Of a stretch of 5,852 nt of DNA, positions 1-5,647 are shown piece by piece; positions within the stretch are counted from its first letter, which is position 1; each line of letters begins with the position of its first letter. The notes beneath the pieces were generated by a model. That model was not told the DNA's origin. It did not search any database and worked only from the letters and a program-made list of their open reading frames with translations. Source of the stretch: Desulfobacteraceae bacterium (GTDB taxonomy: Bacteria > Desulfobacterota > Desulfobacteria > Desulfobacterales > SURF-7); contig JAUXCK010000201.1 in NCBI GenBank assembly GCA_030618925.1, positions 1 to 5,852 on the forward strand, in the 5' to 3' direction. Made by a program: the position numbers and the translations under genes.

Positions 1-719
1 CCAATATCAAGAATTATGATTTGACGTCACTGATGAAAGTCGTGTCAGGCGGATCCGCGTTGCCCATCGAGCACGCCCAGGCGTTCTGTAAAACAGCCGG
101 CATTGAAAGTATTTCGGAGCTATACGGCTTAACTGAATCGTGCGGACTGGCCACCTCCTCGTTTTCTACAGGAACCTATCCTCCTGGATCGGTAGGAGAA
201 ACTTTTCCTCAAATGGAAATAGCCGTTTTCGATGATAGGGACTATCCGGTATCGCCGGGTGAAAAAGGTGAGATCGTGCTCAGAGGCCCGTCAATCATGA
301 AAGGGTATTTCAACCGACCCAAAGCCACAGCAGAGGCCCTTTTGAACGGGTGGCTGCATACCGGGGATATCGGCTACCTGAATGAAGATGGCCACCTGTT
401 TATCTCAGACCGCAAGAAGGATATGATCATCCGTGGTGGCGAGAATATCTATCCCTGTGAACTGGAAGATGCGATGTATGAGTATCCGGCAATTCTGGAA
501 GTTGCCGTGTTGGGGAAACCAGATCCAGTGTATGGTGAAGAGGTTGTCGCGTTTGTGGTGTTAAAGCAAAATCAGAGTGCTACGGCTGAGGAGATTATTG
601 AATTCACGAAGACAAAGGTGTCAAAATTCAAGGTGCCGGCGACCATTCATTTTGTGGACAGCCTGCCCAAAAGCCTCATCGGAAAGCTGCTGAAACGGGA
701 ACTGCGGGATCAACTTTAG
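1..719 (+). CDS. Acyl-CoA synthetase / AMP-forming ligase (ANL superfamily), C-terminal part, cut by left edge
   Basis: The reading frame is open from base 3 to the TAG at 717-719, giving 238 visible residues. The TTG at 21 is inside the gene, not a start, because the preceding codons (NIKNYD) belong to the family's 'YDLxSL...SGG' stretch. ANL enzymes adenylate a carboxylate with ATP and pass it to CoA in the cytoplasm. In visible numbering, YGLTE (41-45) is the adenylate-binding motif, HTGD (119-122) holds the ribose-binding Asp, and RKKDMIIRGGENIYP (137-151) is the hinge between the large and small domains. PKSLIGK near the C-terminus ends in the expected catalytic Lys at about 228. The C-terminal domain looks intact and normal in length. 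Roughly the first half of a usual 500-560-residue protein lies outside the window. The style resembles FadD-like fatty acyl-CoA ligases, but the substrate cannot be read from this part. The gene converges on the CPBP gene with a 38-base gap, and no convincing terminator is visible between them. Confidence 0.95.
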   Translation, partial: NIKNYDLTSLMKVVSGGSALPIEHAQAFCKTAGIESISELYGLTESCGLATSSFSTGTYPPGSVGETFPQMEIAVFDDRDYPVSPGEKGEIVLRGPSIMKGYFNRPKATAEALLNGWLHTGDIGYLNEDGHLFISDRKKDMIIRGGENIYPCELEDAMYEYPAILEVAVLGKPDPVYGEEVVAFVVLKQNQSATAEEIIEFTKTKVSKFKVPATIHFVDSLPKSLIGKLLKRELRDQL

Positions 720-757
720 CGTTCGGCTTACTGAAACACAGGGACGTATCGCTGCCA

Positions 758-1336
758 TCACTTGATGGGTGATCCGACGGGTACGGGTGTATTTAAGAAG
801 GTGACAAGCCAATGTACGCCAATCACCAGCATTAAATCATCATAGCCCATGAGTTTGCTTAATCCCATTGCGCCAAAGAAAGTGAGAATGCACCAATAAA
901 GCTTCCATCGCAAGGTGAAATAATGGATGGCCGCAAAAACAAAATTACTTAAGACAATCGATGGCATGCGCCCGATATAATCCGCCGCGAAACCCGGAAT
1001 GGCGAGTCGAAATACCCACTCTTCACAAATCGAAATTCCGAGTAGATAGACGATCCATAAGATCTGACGGCTATCTAAGGTTTTGTTGGACACAAGTGAC
1101 CATATTATAAAAAACGATATGAGACCGAGTGCTGTCAGAAAATAGGGTAGTGGATGATGGAAAAACTTTTCTAATCCCCATGCCAAAGACACTCTCATTT
1201 GTGGGAAAGCCAGGCAAATCAAGGTGAGCCCAAGCACAGATAAACCATGTCGAAACAGCACCTCTCGAAAACGTGTGATTGTTTTTCCTGCAGCACTCGG
1301 TGGTCTCTGCAGACGCCCTTCATGGTCGGTTTTCAT
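758..1336 (-). CDS. CPBP-family intramembrane metalloprotease (Abi/CAAX type)
   Basis: This is a 192-residue membrane protein with about six hydrophobic segments (near residues 31-46, 62-83, 92-109, 122-140, 145-163 and 167-182). The CPBP glutamate motif appears as CEEWVFR, with Glu105-Glu106 and Arg110. The second motif, FxxxH, is FAAIH, with His138. A third histidine in GVHWLVTFLN (His175) sits where the family has HxxxN, but the fourth position is Thr, so this motif is degenerate. Family members are CAAX-protease-like or bacteriocin-immunity/processing proteins of the inner membrane. The substrate here is unknown. The ATG at 1334-1336 is preceded by a weak AAGAGA-type ribosome binding site. 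The gene lies 49 bases downstream of the sigma-54 activator on the same strand, so co-transcription is likely. The C-terminus is short and polar and ends in TGA. Confidence 0.85.
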   Translation of the reverse strand: MKTDHEGRLQRPPSAAGKTITRFREVLFRHGLSVLGLTLICLAFPQMRVSLAWGLEKFFHHPLPYFLTALGLISFFIIWSLVSNKTLDSRQILWIVYLLGISICEEWVFRLAIPGFAADYIGRMPSIVLSNFVFAAIHYFTLRWKLYWCILTFFGAMGLSKLMGYDDLMLVIGVHWLVTFLNTPVPVGSPIK

Positions 1337-1353
1337 TTGATTTTTTCTCTTAT

Positions 1354-1377
1354 GTCGTTTGATAGTGCGTCGTTTGA
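1354..1377. repeat. 9-bp direct repeat between the activator and CPBP genes
   Basis: GTCGTTTGA occurs at 1354-1362 and again at 1369-1377, a 15-base period, inside the 49-base gap between two minus-strand genes. It could be a small binding site or chance; nothing else supports a function. Confidence 0.3.
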
Positions 1378-1385
1378 AATTGGCA

Positions 1386-3086
1386 TCAGGCGGGATATTT
1401 TTTTGAGCCAGATGAGATTTGTTCGGGTTTCGGTTTTTGAATACCCAGTTTTTTCATTTTGCTATATAACGTGTTGGGATTCATATCGAGTATTTCGGCG
1501 GCACCTCCGTTTCCTCTAATTTTTCCGCCGGATGCTTTCAGCACCCAGTGAATATGCTTAACTTCCATTTCTCTGTAGGTTCTTATTTTATTTTGCGTGT
1601 CAGGCTCGATATATCCAGGGCGCAACTCCGGCATCTTAAACCGTGGGCCGGCGCTTAAAATGACACCTCTTTCGATGACGTTTTCCAGTTCGCGGACATT
1701 GCCCGGCCAGTCGTAATTCATCAGCCGGGTCATTTCCAGTTCCGATATTTTTGTAATGGTCTTCCTGAATCTGGTTGTAATTTTTTTCAAAAAATAATAG
1801 GCCAGCAGGGGGATATCCTCTTTTCGATCTCTTAACGGGGGAATGTAAATTGGAAAAACATTCAGCCGGTAATATAAATCCTCACGGAATGTCTTTGCCT
1901 TAACAGCTTCATAAAGATTGCGGTTGGTAGCGGCGACAAGGCGAAAGTCCGATGGAATCGTTTCTCTGCCCCCTAATCGATCAAACTCTTTGAATTGTAT
2001 CACCCTGAGAAGGCGCATCTGAACCTCAGGTGAAATACCGCCAATCTCATCAAGAAAAATAGTGCTTTTGTTGGCCAGTTCAAATCGACCGATTCGCCTT
2101 TCTGTGGCCCCTGTAAATGCCCCTTTTTCATGCCCGAACAATTCACTGGCAATAAGCGTTTCAGGAAATGCACTGCAGTTAACGCGAATAAAAGGTTTTT
2201 TCTTTCGACTGCTGTTTTGGTGGATCGCTCTTGCCACCAATTCTTTTCCGACGCCGGTTTCACCCAGGAGCAAAATGCTTGAATCAGTGTCTGCTACCTG
2301 CATGACCTTTGAAAGGACCTCTTTGATCACCGGGCTTTTGCCGATGATCTCATCAAAGTGGAAATTTTCAATCTGTTGTTCCTCGTAGTATTTATTTTCC
2401 AGGCTAAGCGTCTCATTAAGTGCCTGAATCTCTTCATAGGCCCTGGCATTATCCATGGCGATAGCAGCCTGGGACGCGAAATAGGATAGGATTTCGAGAT
2501 CCGTCTCTTTAAATGTGCTCCTGAAAATTCGATTGTCATGATATAGTACGCCGACAACCTCGTTCCTGATCTTCATGGGGACACAGATACGGTCGCGAAC
2601 ATGACTGTCTTGGCGTGTATGTGGGGTCACAGTGGAATTGTTTGTTTGTACCCGGCCTTCCTCGGTGGCAACCGTCTCCTTAATCATTCGCATGGAATCG
2701 TCAAAGCTTGGATGAGAAATATCTTCTATGGCCATATTTCGTGCCGCCCTCAAAATCGGATTAACGGAGCCTTTGTTTTTTTCAAGCAGGAATATCGCCC
2801 CGCGCTCCGCCCCTGTGATCCGGTTTGCCGTAGACACGATGAGTCGGACCAGTTCCTTATTGTCTCGAATCGTCACCAGATCCTGGCCCAGTTTCATTAT
2901 TTCCTTTAAAAGGCTTTTTTCGTCAATGAGTTCCTTATATAAATATTTCAGGTTGTCCGGTATCAAATATTCTCCAAAGGCATTAAATGAGGGCAAAAGT
3001 CCTTTCATTATCTCTGCGGCTTTATCGTTATGTCCGAGCGATAAATACTCTCTGATCAGTTCTATTCTTGTATAGGCAGCCTCCAT
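1386..3086 (-). CDS. Sigma-54-dependent transcriptional activator (GAF - AAA+ - Fis HTH); probably the C-terminal fragment of a split larger regulator
   Basis: This is a 566-residue enhancer-binding protein. Residues 1-40 look like the last TPR hairpin (EAAYTRIELIREYLSLG). A GAF sensor domain spans about 73-216, followed by a coiled linker to about 240. The AAA+ domain spans about 247-478. It has Walker A GETGVGKE (275-282), the sigma-54 contact loop GAFTGA (322-327), Walker B IFLDE (343-347), arginine-finger region FREDLYYR (400-407) and sensor II GNVREL (462-467). Walker B is followed by Gly-Gly where many members have an acidic residue, but the Asp-Glu pair is intact. The C-terminus (about 516-549) is a Fis-type helix-turn-helix in the GGxxxGxGGAAEIL style of FhlA-like activators. 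It would hydrolyse ATP to open sigma-54 RNA polymerase promoters; the GAF ligand is unknown. The ATG at 3084-3086 lacks a clear ribosome binding site, and the frame is open back to the stop of the upstream TPR gene 27 bases away. Confidence 0.93.
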   Translation of the reverse strand: MEAAYTRIELIREYLSLGHNDKAAEIMKGLLPSFNAFGEYLIPDNLKYLYKELIDEKSLLKEIMKLGQDLVTIRDNKELVRLIVSTANRITGAERGAIFLLEKNKGSVNPILRAARNMAIEDISHPSFDDSMRMIKETVATEEGRVQTNNSTVTPHTRQDSHVRDRICVPMKIRNEVVGVLYHDNRIFRSTFKETDLEILSYFASQAAIAMDNARAYEEIQALNETLSLENKYYEEQQIENFHFDEIIGKSPVIKEVLSKVMQVADTDSSILLLGETGVGKELVARAIHQNSSRKKKPFIRVNCSAFPETLIASELFGHEKGAFTGATERRIGRFELANKSTIFLDEIGGISPEVQMRLLRVIQFKEFDRLGGRETIPSDFRLVAATNRNLYEAVKAKTFREDLYYRLNVFPIYIPPLRDRKEDIPLLAYYFLKKITTRFRKTITKISELEMTRLMNYDWPGNVRELENVIERGVILSAGPRFKMPELRPGYIEPDTQNKIRTYREMEVKHIHWVLKASGGKIRGNGGAAEILDMNPNTLYSKMKKLGIQKPKPEQISSGSKKYPA

Positions 3087-3113
3087 TTGGAAACCGCTTA
3101 TTTCGATCCACTT

Positions 3114-4544
3114 TTAAGACAACATAAGTGACCGGATGACCTTTTTACGGGGTTCACCGCCACGTCTTTGAACCAGCGCCTGATAGCGATAGGCAGCACC
3201 CTTTGAGGCTATCTGCTTTCCCCTGAAGGCCTTTTTTATGAGGGTGTCCCGTGGAAAGTCGGGCACATGAGGAAACTCTCCCTGTTCCATCATACAGCAG
3301 ACATCGATTAACCCGGAAAAAATATTCATATCTAAATTCATCTTCAGGCTCAATTGAATGCATTTCTTTATGCAAGCAACGGCTTTGTCTGTATCCCCCT
3401 TCAGGTTATGCCAGATGGCCAATATTGAAAGGCTGTTACCCAGGACAAGATAATTGGGTGCTTCGGTCGCCTTTTGGGTTGCTTCCGCTAAAAACTCAAA
3501 GGCCTTATCGTTAGGGTTCTTTAGAGACAGTGTAATCCCCATGCCAACGGCCAGCATGCTTTCAATATATGTGTCCCCTTTATAGTGGTAGTGGTTATAG
3601 AGCGCATCCAGCATGCCAATGCCTTGACTTATCTCCCCGCAAAACAGATAAGATATGCCGGTACAACAGGCGTCCATGACGGTGAGCCTTGTTTTGGGAT
3701 AGCCCCCCACATCCGGCAAGGATTCCTCATAATTTTGGACAATCTCTTTATAACGGCCCTGGTGGAACAGGAACAGGCCCATGAAAGAGGTGGCGGATCG
3801 TTTTAACCAGGGGTCCTCGATATCTTTGACAAGCGTCTGCCCGTGCTCAAAATGCTGAAATGCAGCACTGAAATTAGACAGCAGCAATTCCGTCTTTGCC
3901 AGGTGCATTTTCAAAAGAGCCAGAATTTTATTGTCGCTCGGTTTTGGTACCCTTTTGATTGCATATTTCAGGGCTGCCGCCACTTTTTTGGTATCAGGCT
4001 CTGCATCGGAAATCCTTGAATATCCGATGGCCGCTTCAGCGATAAGACGGTTCGCTTCATCTTCATCAGAGTTCTTGAGATCCTGGATGATTTTTTTATA
4101 GCATTGCAGTGCTTTCTTATACCGATATGCTTTTCGATGCATATCACCGGCATTCAATAGAAAATGGCACCCCTTTGTATCGTTGACAATATGGAGAAGA
4201 TGGTTTGACACGGTTTTTGCCGCAAGATCGTCATTCATCGCCTCCCGTAAAAGAATGTCGATCAATTTCCGGTCCAGCTGTTTTTTTTCAACCGGTTTCA
4301 AACAGGATTGGAATTGCTTTTTTTCTTTTTTATTTTTAAACCCAAATGAGCTGTCTTTTTTTTTGGTTAACAGACCCTGTTTGACGCCACCCTCGATGAC
4401 GGCCAGAATATTTTTGACTTTTGATTCTTCGGACAGCTCTATGAGCCAGTCAATGGAAAAGGGGCCCTCGAACAAAGATGCCGGCACCAGCACACGGTGC
4501 CTCAAATCGGGAAAAGAAGTAAACGCCTTTTTGTCGGTCTTCAT
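3114..4544 (-). CDS. Winged-helix-like/TPR repeat protein; probably the N-terminal fragment of the split sigma-54 regulator
   Basis: This is a 476-residue soluble protein of helical repeats. Residues about 12-75 (LRHRVLVPASLFEGPFSIDW ... VIEGGVKQGLLTKK) resemble the winged-helix segment that follows the NTPase in STAND/MalT-like regulators, yet no P-loop precedes it here. From about 127 onward, repeated helix pairs carry TPR-like features, for example AGDMHRKAYRYKKALQCYKK, FLFHQGRYKEIVQNYEESL and WHNLKGDTDKAVACIKK. Such scaffolds bind proteins or small ligands and pass signals to an attached output domain. The ATG at 4542-4544 follows an in-frame TGA closely and has a GGGGTG box six bases upstream, so the start is firm. 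The gene ends with TAA 27 bases before the GAF/AAA+ ORF, in the same frame, and the last residues break off inside a TPR helix. It contains several cysteines, including two Cys-Cys pairs (292-293 and 416-417), of unknown meaning. Confidence 0.85.
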   Translation of the reverse strand: MKTDKKAFTSFPDLRHRVLVPASLFEGPFSIDWLIELSEESKVKNILAVIEGGVKQGLLTKKKDSSFGFKNKKEKKQFQSCLKPVEKKQLDRKLIDILLREAMNDDLAAKTVSNHLLHIVNDTKGCHFLLNAGDMHRKAYRYKKALQCYKKIIQDLKNSDEDEANRLIAEAAIGYSRISDAEPDTKKVAAALKYAIKRVPKPSDNKILALLKMHLAKTELLLSNFSAAFQHFEHGQTLVKDIEDPWLKRSATSFMGLFLFHQGRYKEIVQNYEESLPDVGGYPKTRLTVMDACCTGISYLFCGEISQGIGMLDALYNHYHYKGDTYIESMLAVGMGITLSLKNPNDKAFEFLAEATQKATEAPNYLVLGNSLSILAIWHNLKGDTDKAVACIKKCIQLSLKMNLDMNIFSGLIDVCCMMEQGEFPHVPDFPRDTLIKKAFRGKQIASKGAAYRYQALVQRRGGEPRKKVIRSLMLS

Positions 4545-4571
4545 AACTCACACCCCATCATCAATACAAAA

Positions 4572-4577
4572 ATTATA
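4572..4577 (-). promoter_or_regulatory. Possible -10 box (TATAAT) for the TPR/regulator operon
   Basis: A perfect TATAAT on the minus strand lies about 28 bases before the ATG at 4544. No good -35 box sits 17 bases upstream, where the sequence is GC-rich and palindromic. This position could therefore need an activator, or the box could be chance. Confidence 0.35.
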
Positions 4578-4583
4578 GCAGCA

Positions 4584-4615
4584 TCCCGGCGGGAAGGGAC
4601 CCCAAACCGGGTTTG
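4584..4615. repeat. Two short odd-centred palindromes upstream of the regulator operon
   Basis: TCCCGGCGGGA at 4584-4594 (5-bp arms) and CAAACCGGGTTTG at 4603-4615 (6-bp arms) are centred 20 bases apart, close to two helical turns. They sit just upstream of the TATAAT at 4572-4577. The spacing suggests possible operator half-complexes, but the arms are short. Confidence 0.3.
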
Positions 4616-4622
4616 AAATGTG

Positions 4623-4651
4623 TTATTACCAACGATATTTCGTTGTGTCAA
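4623..4651 (-). promoter_or_regulatory. Possible sigma-70 promoter for the TPR/regulator operon (TTGACA, 17 bp, TAATAA)
   Basis: On the minus strand a perfect TTGACA (4646-4651) is followed after 17 bases by TAATAA (4623-4628), a weak -10 box. Transcription would begin near 4616, giving a leader of about 70 bases. The -35 box lies inside a perfect inverted repeat (4636-4658), a typical place for a repressor site. Confidence 0.4.
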
Positions 4652-4658
4652 CGAAATA
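4636..4658. repeat. Perfect 10-bp inverted repeat with 3-bp spacer; candidate operator
   Basis: The arms are TATTTCGTTG (4636-4645) and CAACGAAATA (4649-4658), separated by TGT. Neither arm is followed by a T-run of terminator type, so a protein-binding palindrome fits better than a terminator. It overlaps the minus-strand TTGACA at 4646-4651 upstream of the TPR gene. Confidence 0.6.
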
Positions 4659-4713
4659 AAACAACTTTTAGTGTTATTTTGATGTTGGCTTCCGCTGAGT
4701 GACAGGATGAATT

Positions 4714-4748
4714 TAAAAAAAATGGGAGCAGCGTGCTGCCGCTCCCAT
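4714..4748 (-). terminator. Intrinsic terminator after the YtfJ-like gene
   Basis: Arms ATGGGAGC (4722-4729) and GCTCCCAT (4741-4748) form a perfect 8-bp stem with possible further CAG/CTG pairing inside. On the minus strand the hairpin is followed by eight T (complement of 4715-4722). It begins about 20 bases after the TAA of the YtfJ-like gene. On the plus strand it is followed by a weaker T-rich run. It separates this gene from the regulator operon. Confidence 0.88.
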
Positions 4749-4767
4749 CTTATTTTTTGGATTTGGC

Positions 4768-5352
4768 TTATTTCTTGGATTCGGCAATGATGATATTCAC
4801 AATTTTCTCTTTTTCGGCCTCTCCCTCTTCCGGCGATTTTATTTTAGCAACATATTTAAGTTTCTTGTCTTTCCCCACGATCAGTAAAACAATCACATTG
4901 TTACAATCACCAATCTGCCATTCATCCCTCAGGACGTGCTCAAAATCCATAAATATCGGGGCGCGATCATAGGGAATCCCGTTCTCCTCATTTTCTTTTA
5001 TTTTTCCCTCAACACCTTTTTTTATCAGAAAATTCGGGAGCCATGAGTCTTTCATGTTGACGATGCCCATTGCTATAAATACATTCGGATCAAACTTTTT
5101 ATCTATGGCCGCTTGTCTAACTGCATCAGTGACGGGAACCTCAGGTCCCTTTTTGGGAACACCCACATCTGCATAAACCATATAAAGTACTTTTTCCCCG
5201 AAATAGGGAAGTTGAACAGGATTCTTTTTCATATCCAGGAGCTGAATATTTTTCAAATCCTGACCGATTTCAGCGGCATGGGCAAGACCCGTAAAAGCAA
5301 AACTAATGAATGTGAAAAGCGCTAGTGTGGAGATCATTTTTTTCCCGATCAT
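4768..5352 (-). CDS. YtfJ-like secreted protein with thioredoxin-like fold
   Basis: This is a 194-residue precursor from the ATG at 5350-5352. That start is chosen over one 33 bases upstream because AGGAGGG sits seven bases before it and because the protein then begins with a clean signal peptide. The signal peptide is a basic MIGKK, a hydrophobic stretch to about residue 20, then GLAHA and cleavage probably after Ala26. The mature part resembles the YtfJ family: IVNMKDSWLPNFLI, the mid-region PIFMDFEHVLRDEW, and the strand NNVIVLLIVGKDKKLKYV. These suggest a thioredoxin-like fold exported to the periplasm. There is only one cysteine (Cys150) and no CxxC, so a thiol-disulfide role is unlikely. 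The family's function is poorly known. The gene is a single transcription unit, with its own probable promoter near 5433-5461 and a terminator directly after it. Confidence 0.8.
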   Translation of the reverse strand: MIGKKMISTLALFTFISFAFTGLAHAAEIGQDLKNIQLLDMKKNPVQLPYFGEKVLYMVYADVGVPKKGPEVPVTDAVRQAAIDKKFDPNVFIAMGIVNMKDSWLPNFLIKKGVEGKIKENEENGIPYDRAPIFMDFEHVLRDEWQIGDCNNVIVLLIVGKDKKLKYVAKIKSPEEGEAEKEKIVNIIIAESKK

Positions 5353-5358
5353 GTGTGA

Positions 5359-5365
5359 CCCTCCT
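5359..5365 (-). promoter_or_regulatory. Strong ribosome binding site (AGGAGGG) fixing the YtfJ-like start
   Basis: On the minus strand AGGAGG ends seven bases before the ATG at 5350-5352. This places the start at 5352 and not at the in-frame ATG at 5385. Confidence 0.85.
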
Positions 5366-5398
5366 GTAAGTGAGTTGGTTTCCATCCATAATAATAAA

Positions 5399-5444
5399 AA
5401 AGCCTCAGTACATTATCAGGATAAAGTGTGTTGGTAAAGGCTTT
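5399..5444 (-). repeat. 7-bp inverted repeat upstream of the YtfJ-like gene, followed by a T-run on the minus strand
   Basis: AAAGCCT (5399-5405) and AGGCTTT (5438-5444) are perfect inverted arms with about 32 bases between them. On the minus strand the second arm runs into a T-rich stretch, giving a weak terminator or attenuator look. The long loop and its overlap with the likely transcription start make a working attenuator doubtful. Confidence 0.3.
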
Positions 5445-5461
5445 AAAAAAAGTTCTGTCAA
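5433..5461 (-). promoter_or_regulatory. Possible sigma-70 promoter of the YtfJ-like gene (TTGACA, 17 bp, TTTACC)
   Basis: A perfect TTGACA (5456-5461, minus strand) with a 17-base spacer to TTTACC (5433-5438), a poor -10 box. It would give a leader of about 75 bases before the ATG at 5352. The rest of 5353-5647 holds no gene that I can support. Confidence 0.4.
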
Positions 5462-5579
5462 GGCGAGAAAAATTAATGTCTTAACGTCCTTTGAGACCTG
5501 TACGGAGCAGGGGAATCGAGTGGGGGGATTTTGTCGGGAGTATAGTTTTTTGATTGGATCAAGTTATAAATTTTTTTTG

Positions 5580-5606
5580 TTGACACAAAACCATTTCGTG
5601 TATACA
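5580..5606 (+). promoter_or_regulatory. Possible promoter reading toward the right-edge ORF (TTGACA, 15 bp, TATACA)
   Basis: TTGACA at 5580-5585 and TATACA at 5601-5606 lie downstream of an AT-rich run (5562-5578) that could act as an UP-like element. The spacer is short at 15 bases, so the call is weak. It points at the ORF starting near 5648. Confidence 0.35.
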
Positions 5607-5647
5607 TGAGTAAAGTTCGAAAGTGAATGAAATGTTGATGCATGTAG

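Larger units (their letters stand above)
1386..4544 (-). pseudogene. Probable single regulator gene (winged helix-TPR-GAF-AAA+-Fis) interrupted by an in-frame TAA at 3114-3116
   Basis: The two ORFs share one reading frame. From the upstream ORF the codons read SLMLS, stop, KWIEISGFQ, then MEAAYTRIELIREYLSLG. Placing any residue at the stop gives continuous TPR-like helices: RRGGEPRKKVIRSLMLS-x-KWIEISG as helix B, then the next helix A. A Leu codon TTA changed to TAA by one base would explain it. The restored protein is 1052 codons. No AGGAGG-like site precedes the second ATG, which argues against a designed two-gene arrangement. Alternatives are true gene fission with re-initiation just after the stop, or a base-calling error. 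If the stop is real, the activator half would be made poorly, or without its TPR sensor part. Confidence 0.7.

Noticed and set aside
21..23. TTG as a start codon for the acyl-CoA synthetase
   Set aside because: The frame is open to the window edge, and the codons before it match the family, so the gene is cut by the edge and not started here.
757..773. ATCAC/GTGAT hairpin near the convergent gene ends
   Set aside because: Only a 5-bp stem, mostly inside the CPBP coding end, and no T-run on either strand.
1247..1519. Plus-strand ORF of 90 residues across the CPBP/activator gap
   Set aside because: It is antisense to two well-supported genes and shows no family motif.
2000..2263. Minus-strand ORF of 87 residues inside the activator
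   Set aside because: It is another frame of the conserved AAA+ region.
3114..3116. Recoding of the stop as selenocysteine or pyrrolysine
   Set aside because: The codon is TAA, not TGA or TAG, so neither known recoding applies.
4164..4178. Sigma-54-like sequence (TGGCAC ... TTGTAT) on the plus strand
   Set aside because: The conserved GC of the -12 box is missing, and the sequence lies inside the TPR coding region on the opposite strand.
5353..5385. Longer YtfJ-like protein starting at the ATG at 5385
   Set aside because: The AGGAGGG and the signal peptide both point to the ATG at 5352; the extra 11 residues would contain the ribosome binding site.
5370..5609. Plus-strand ORF of 79 residues opposite the YtfJ-like leader
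   Set aside because: It covers the promoter and ribosome binding site region of the minus-strand gene, starts with TTG and has no recognisable motif.
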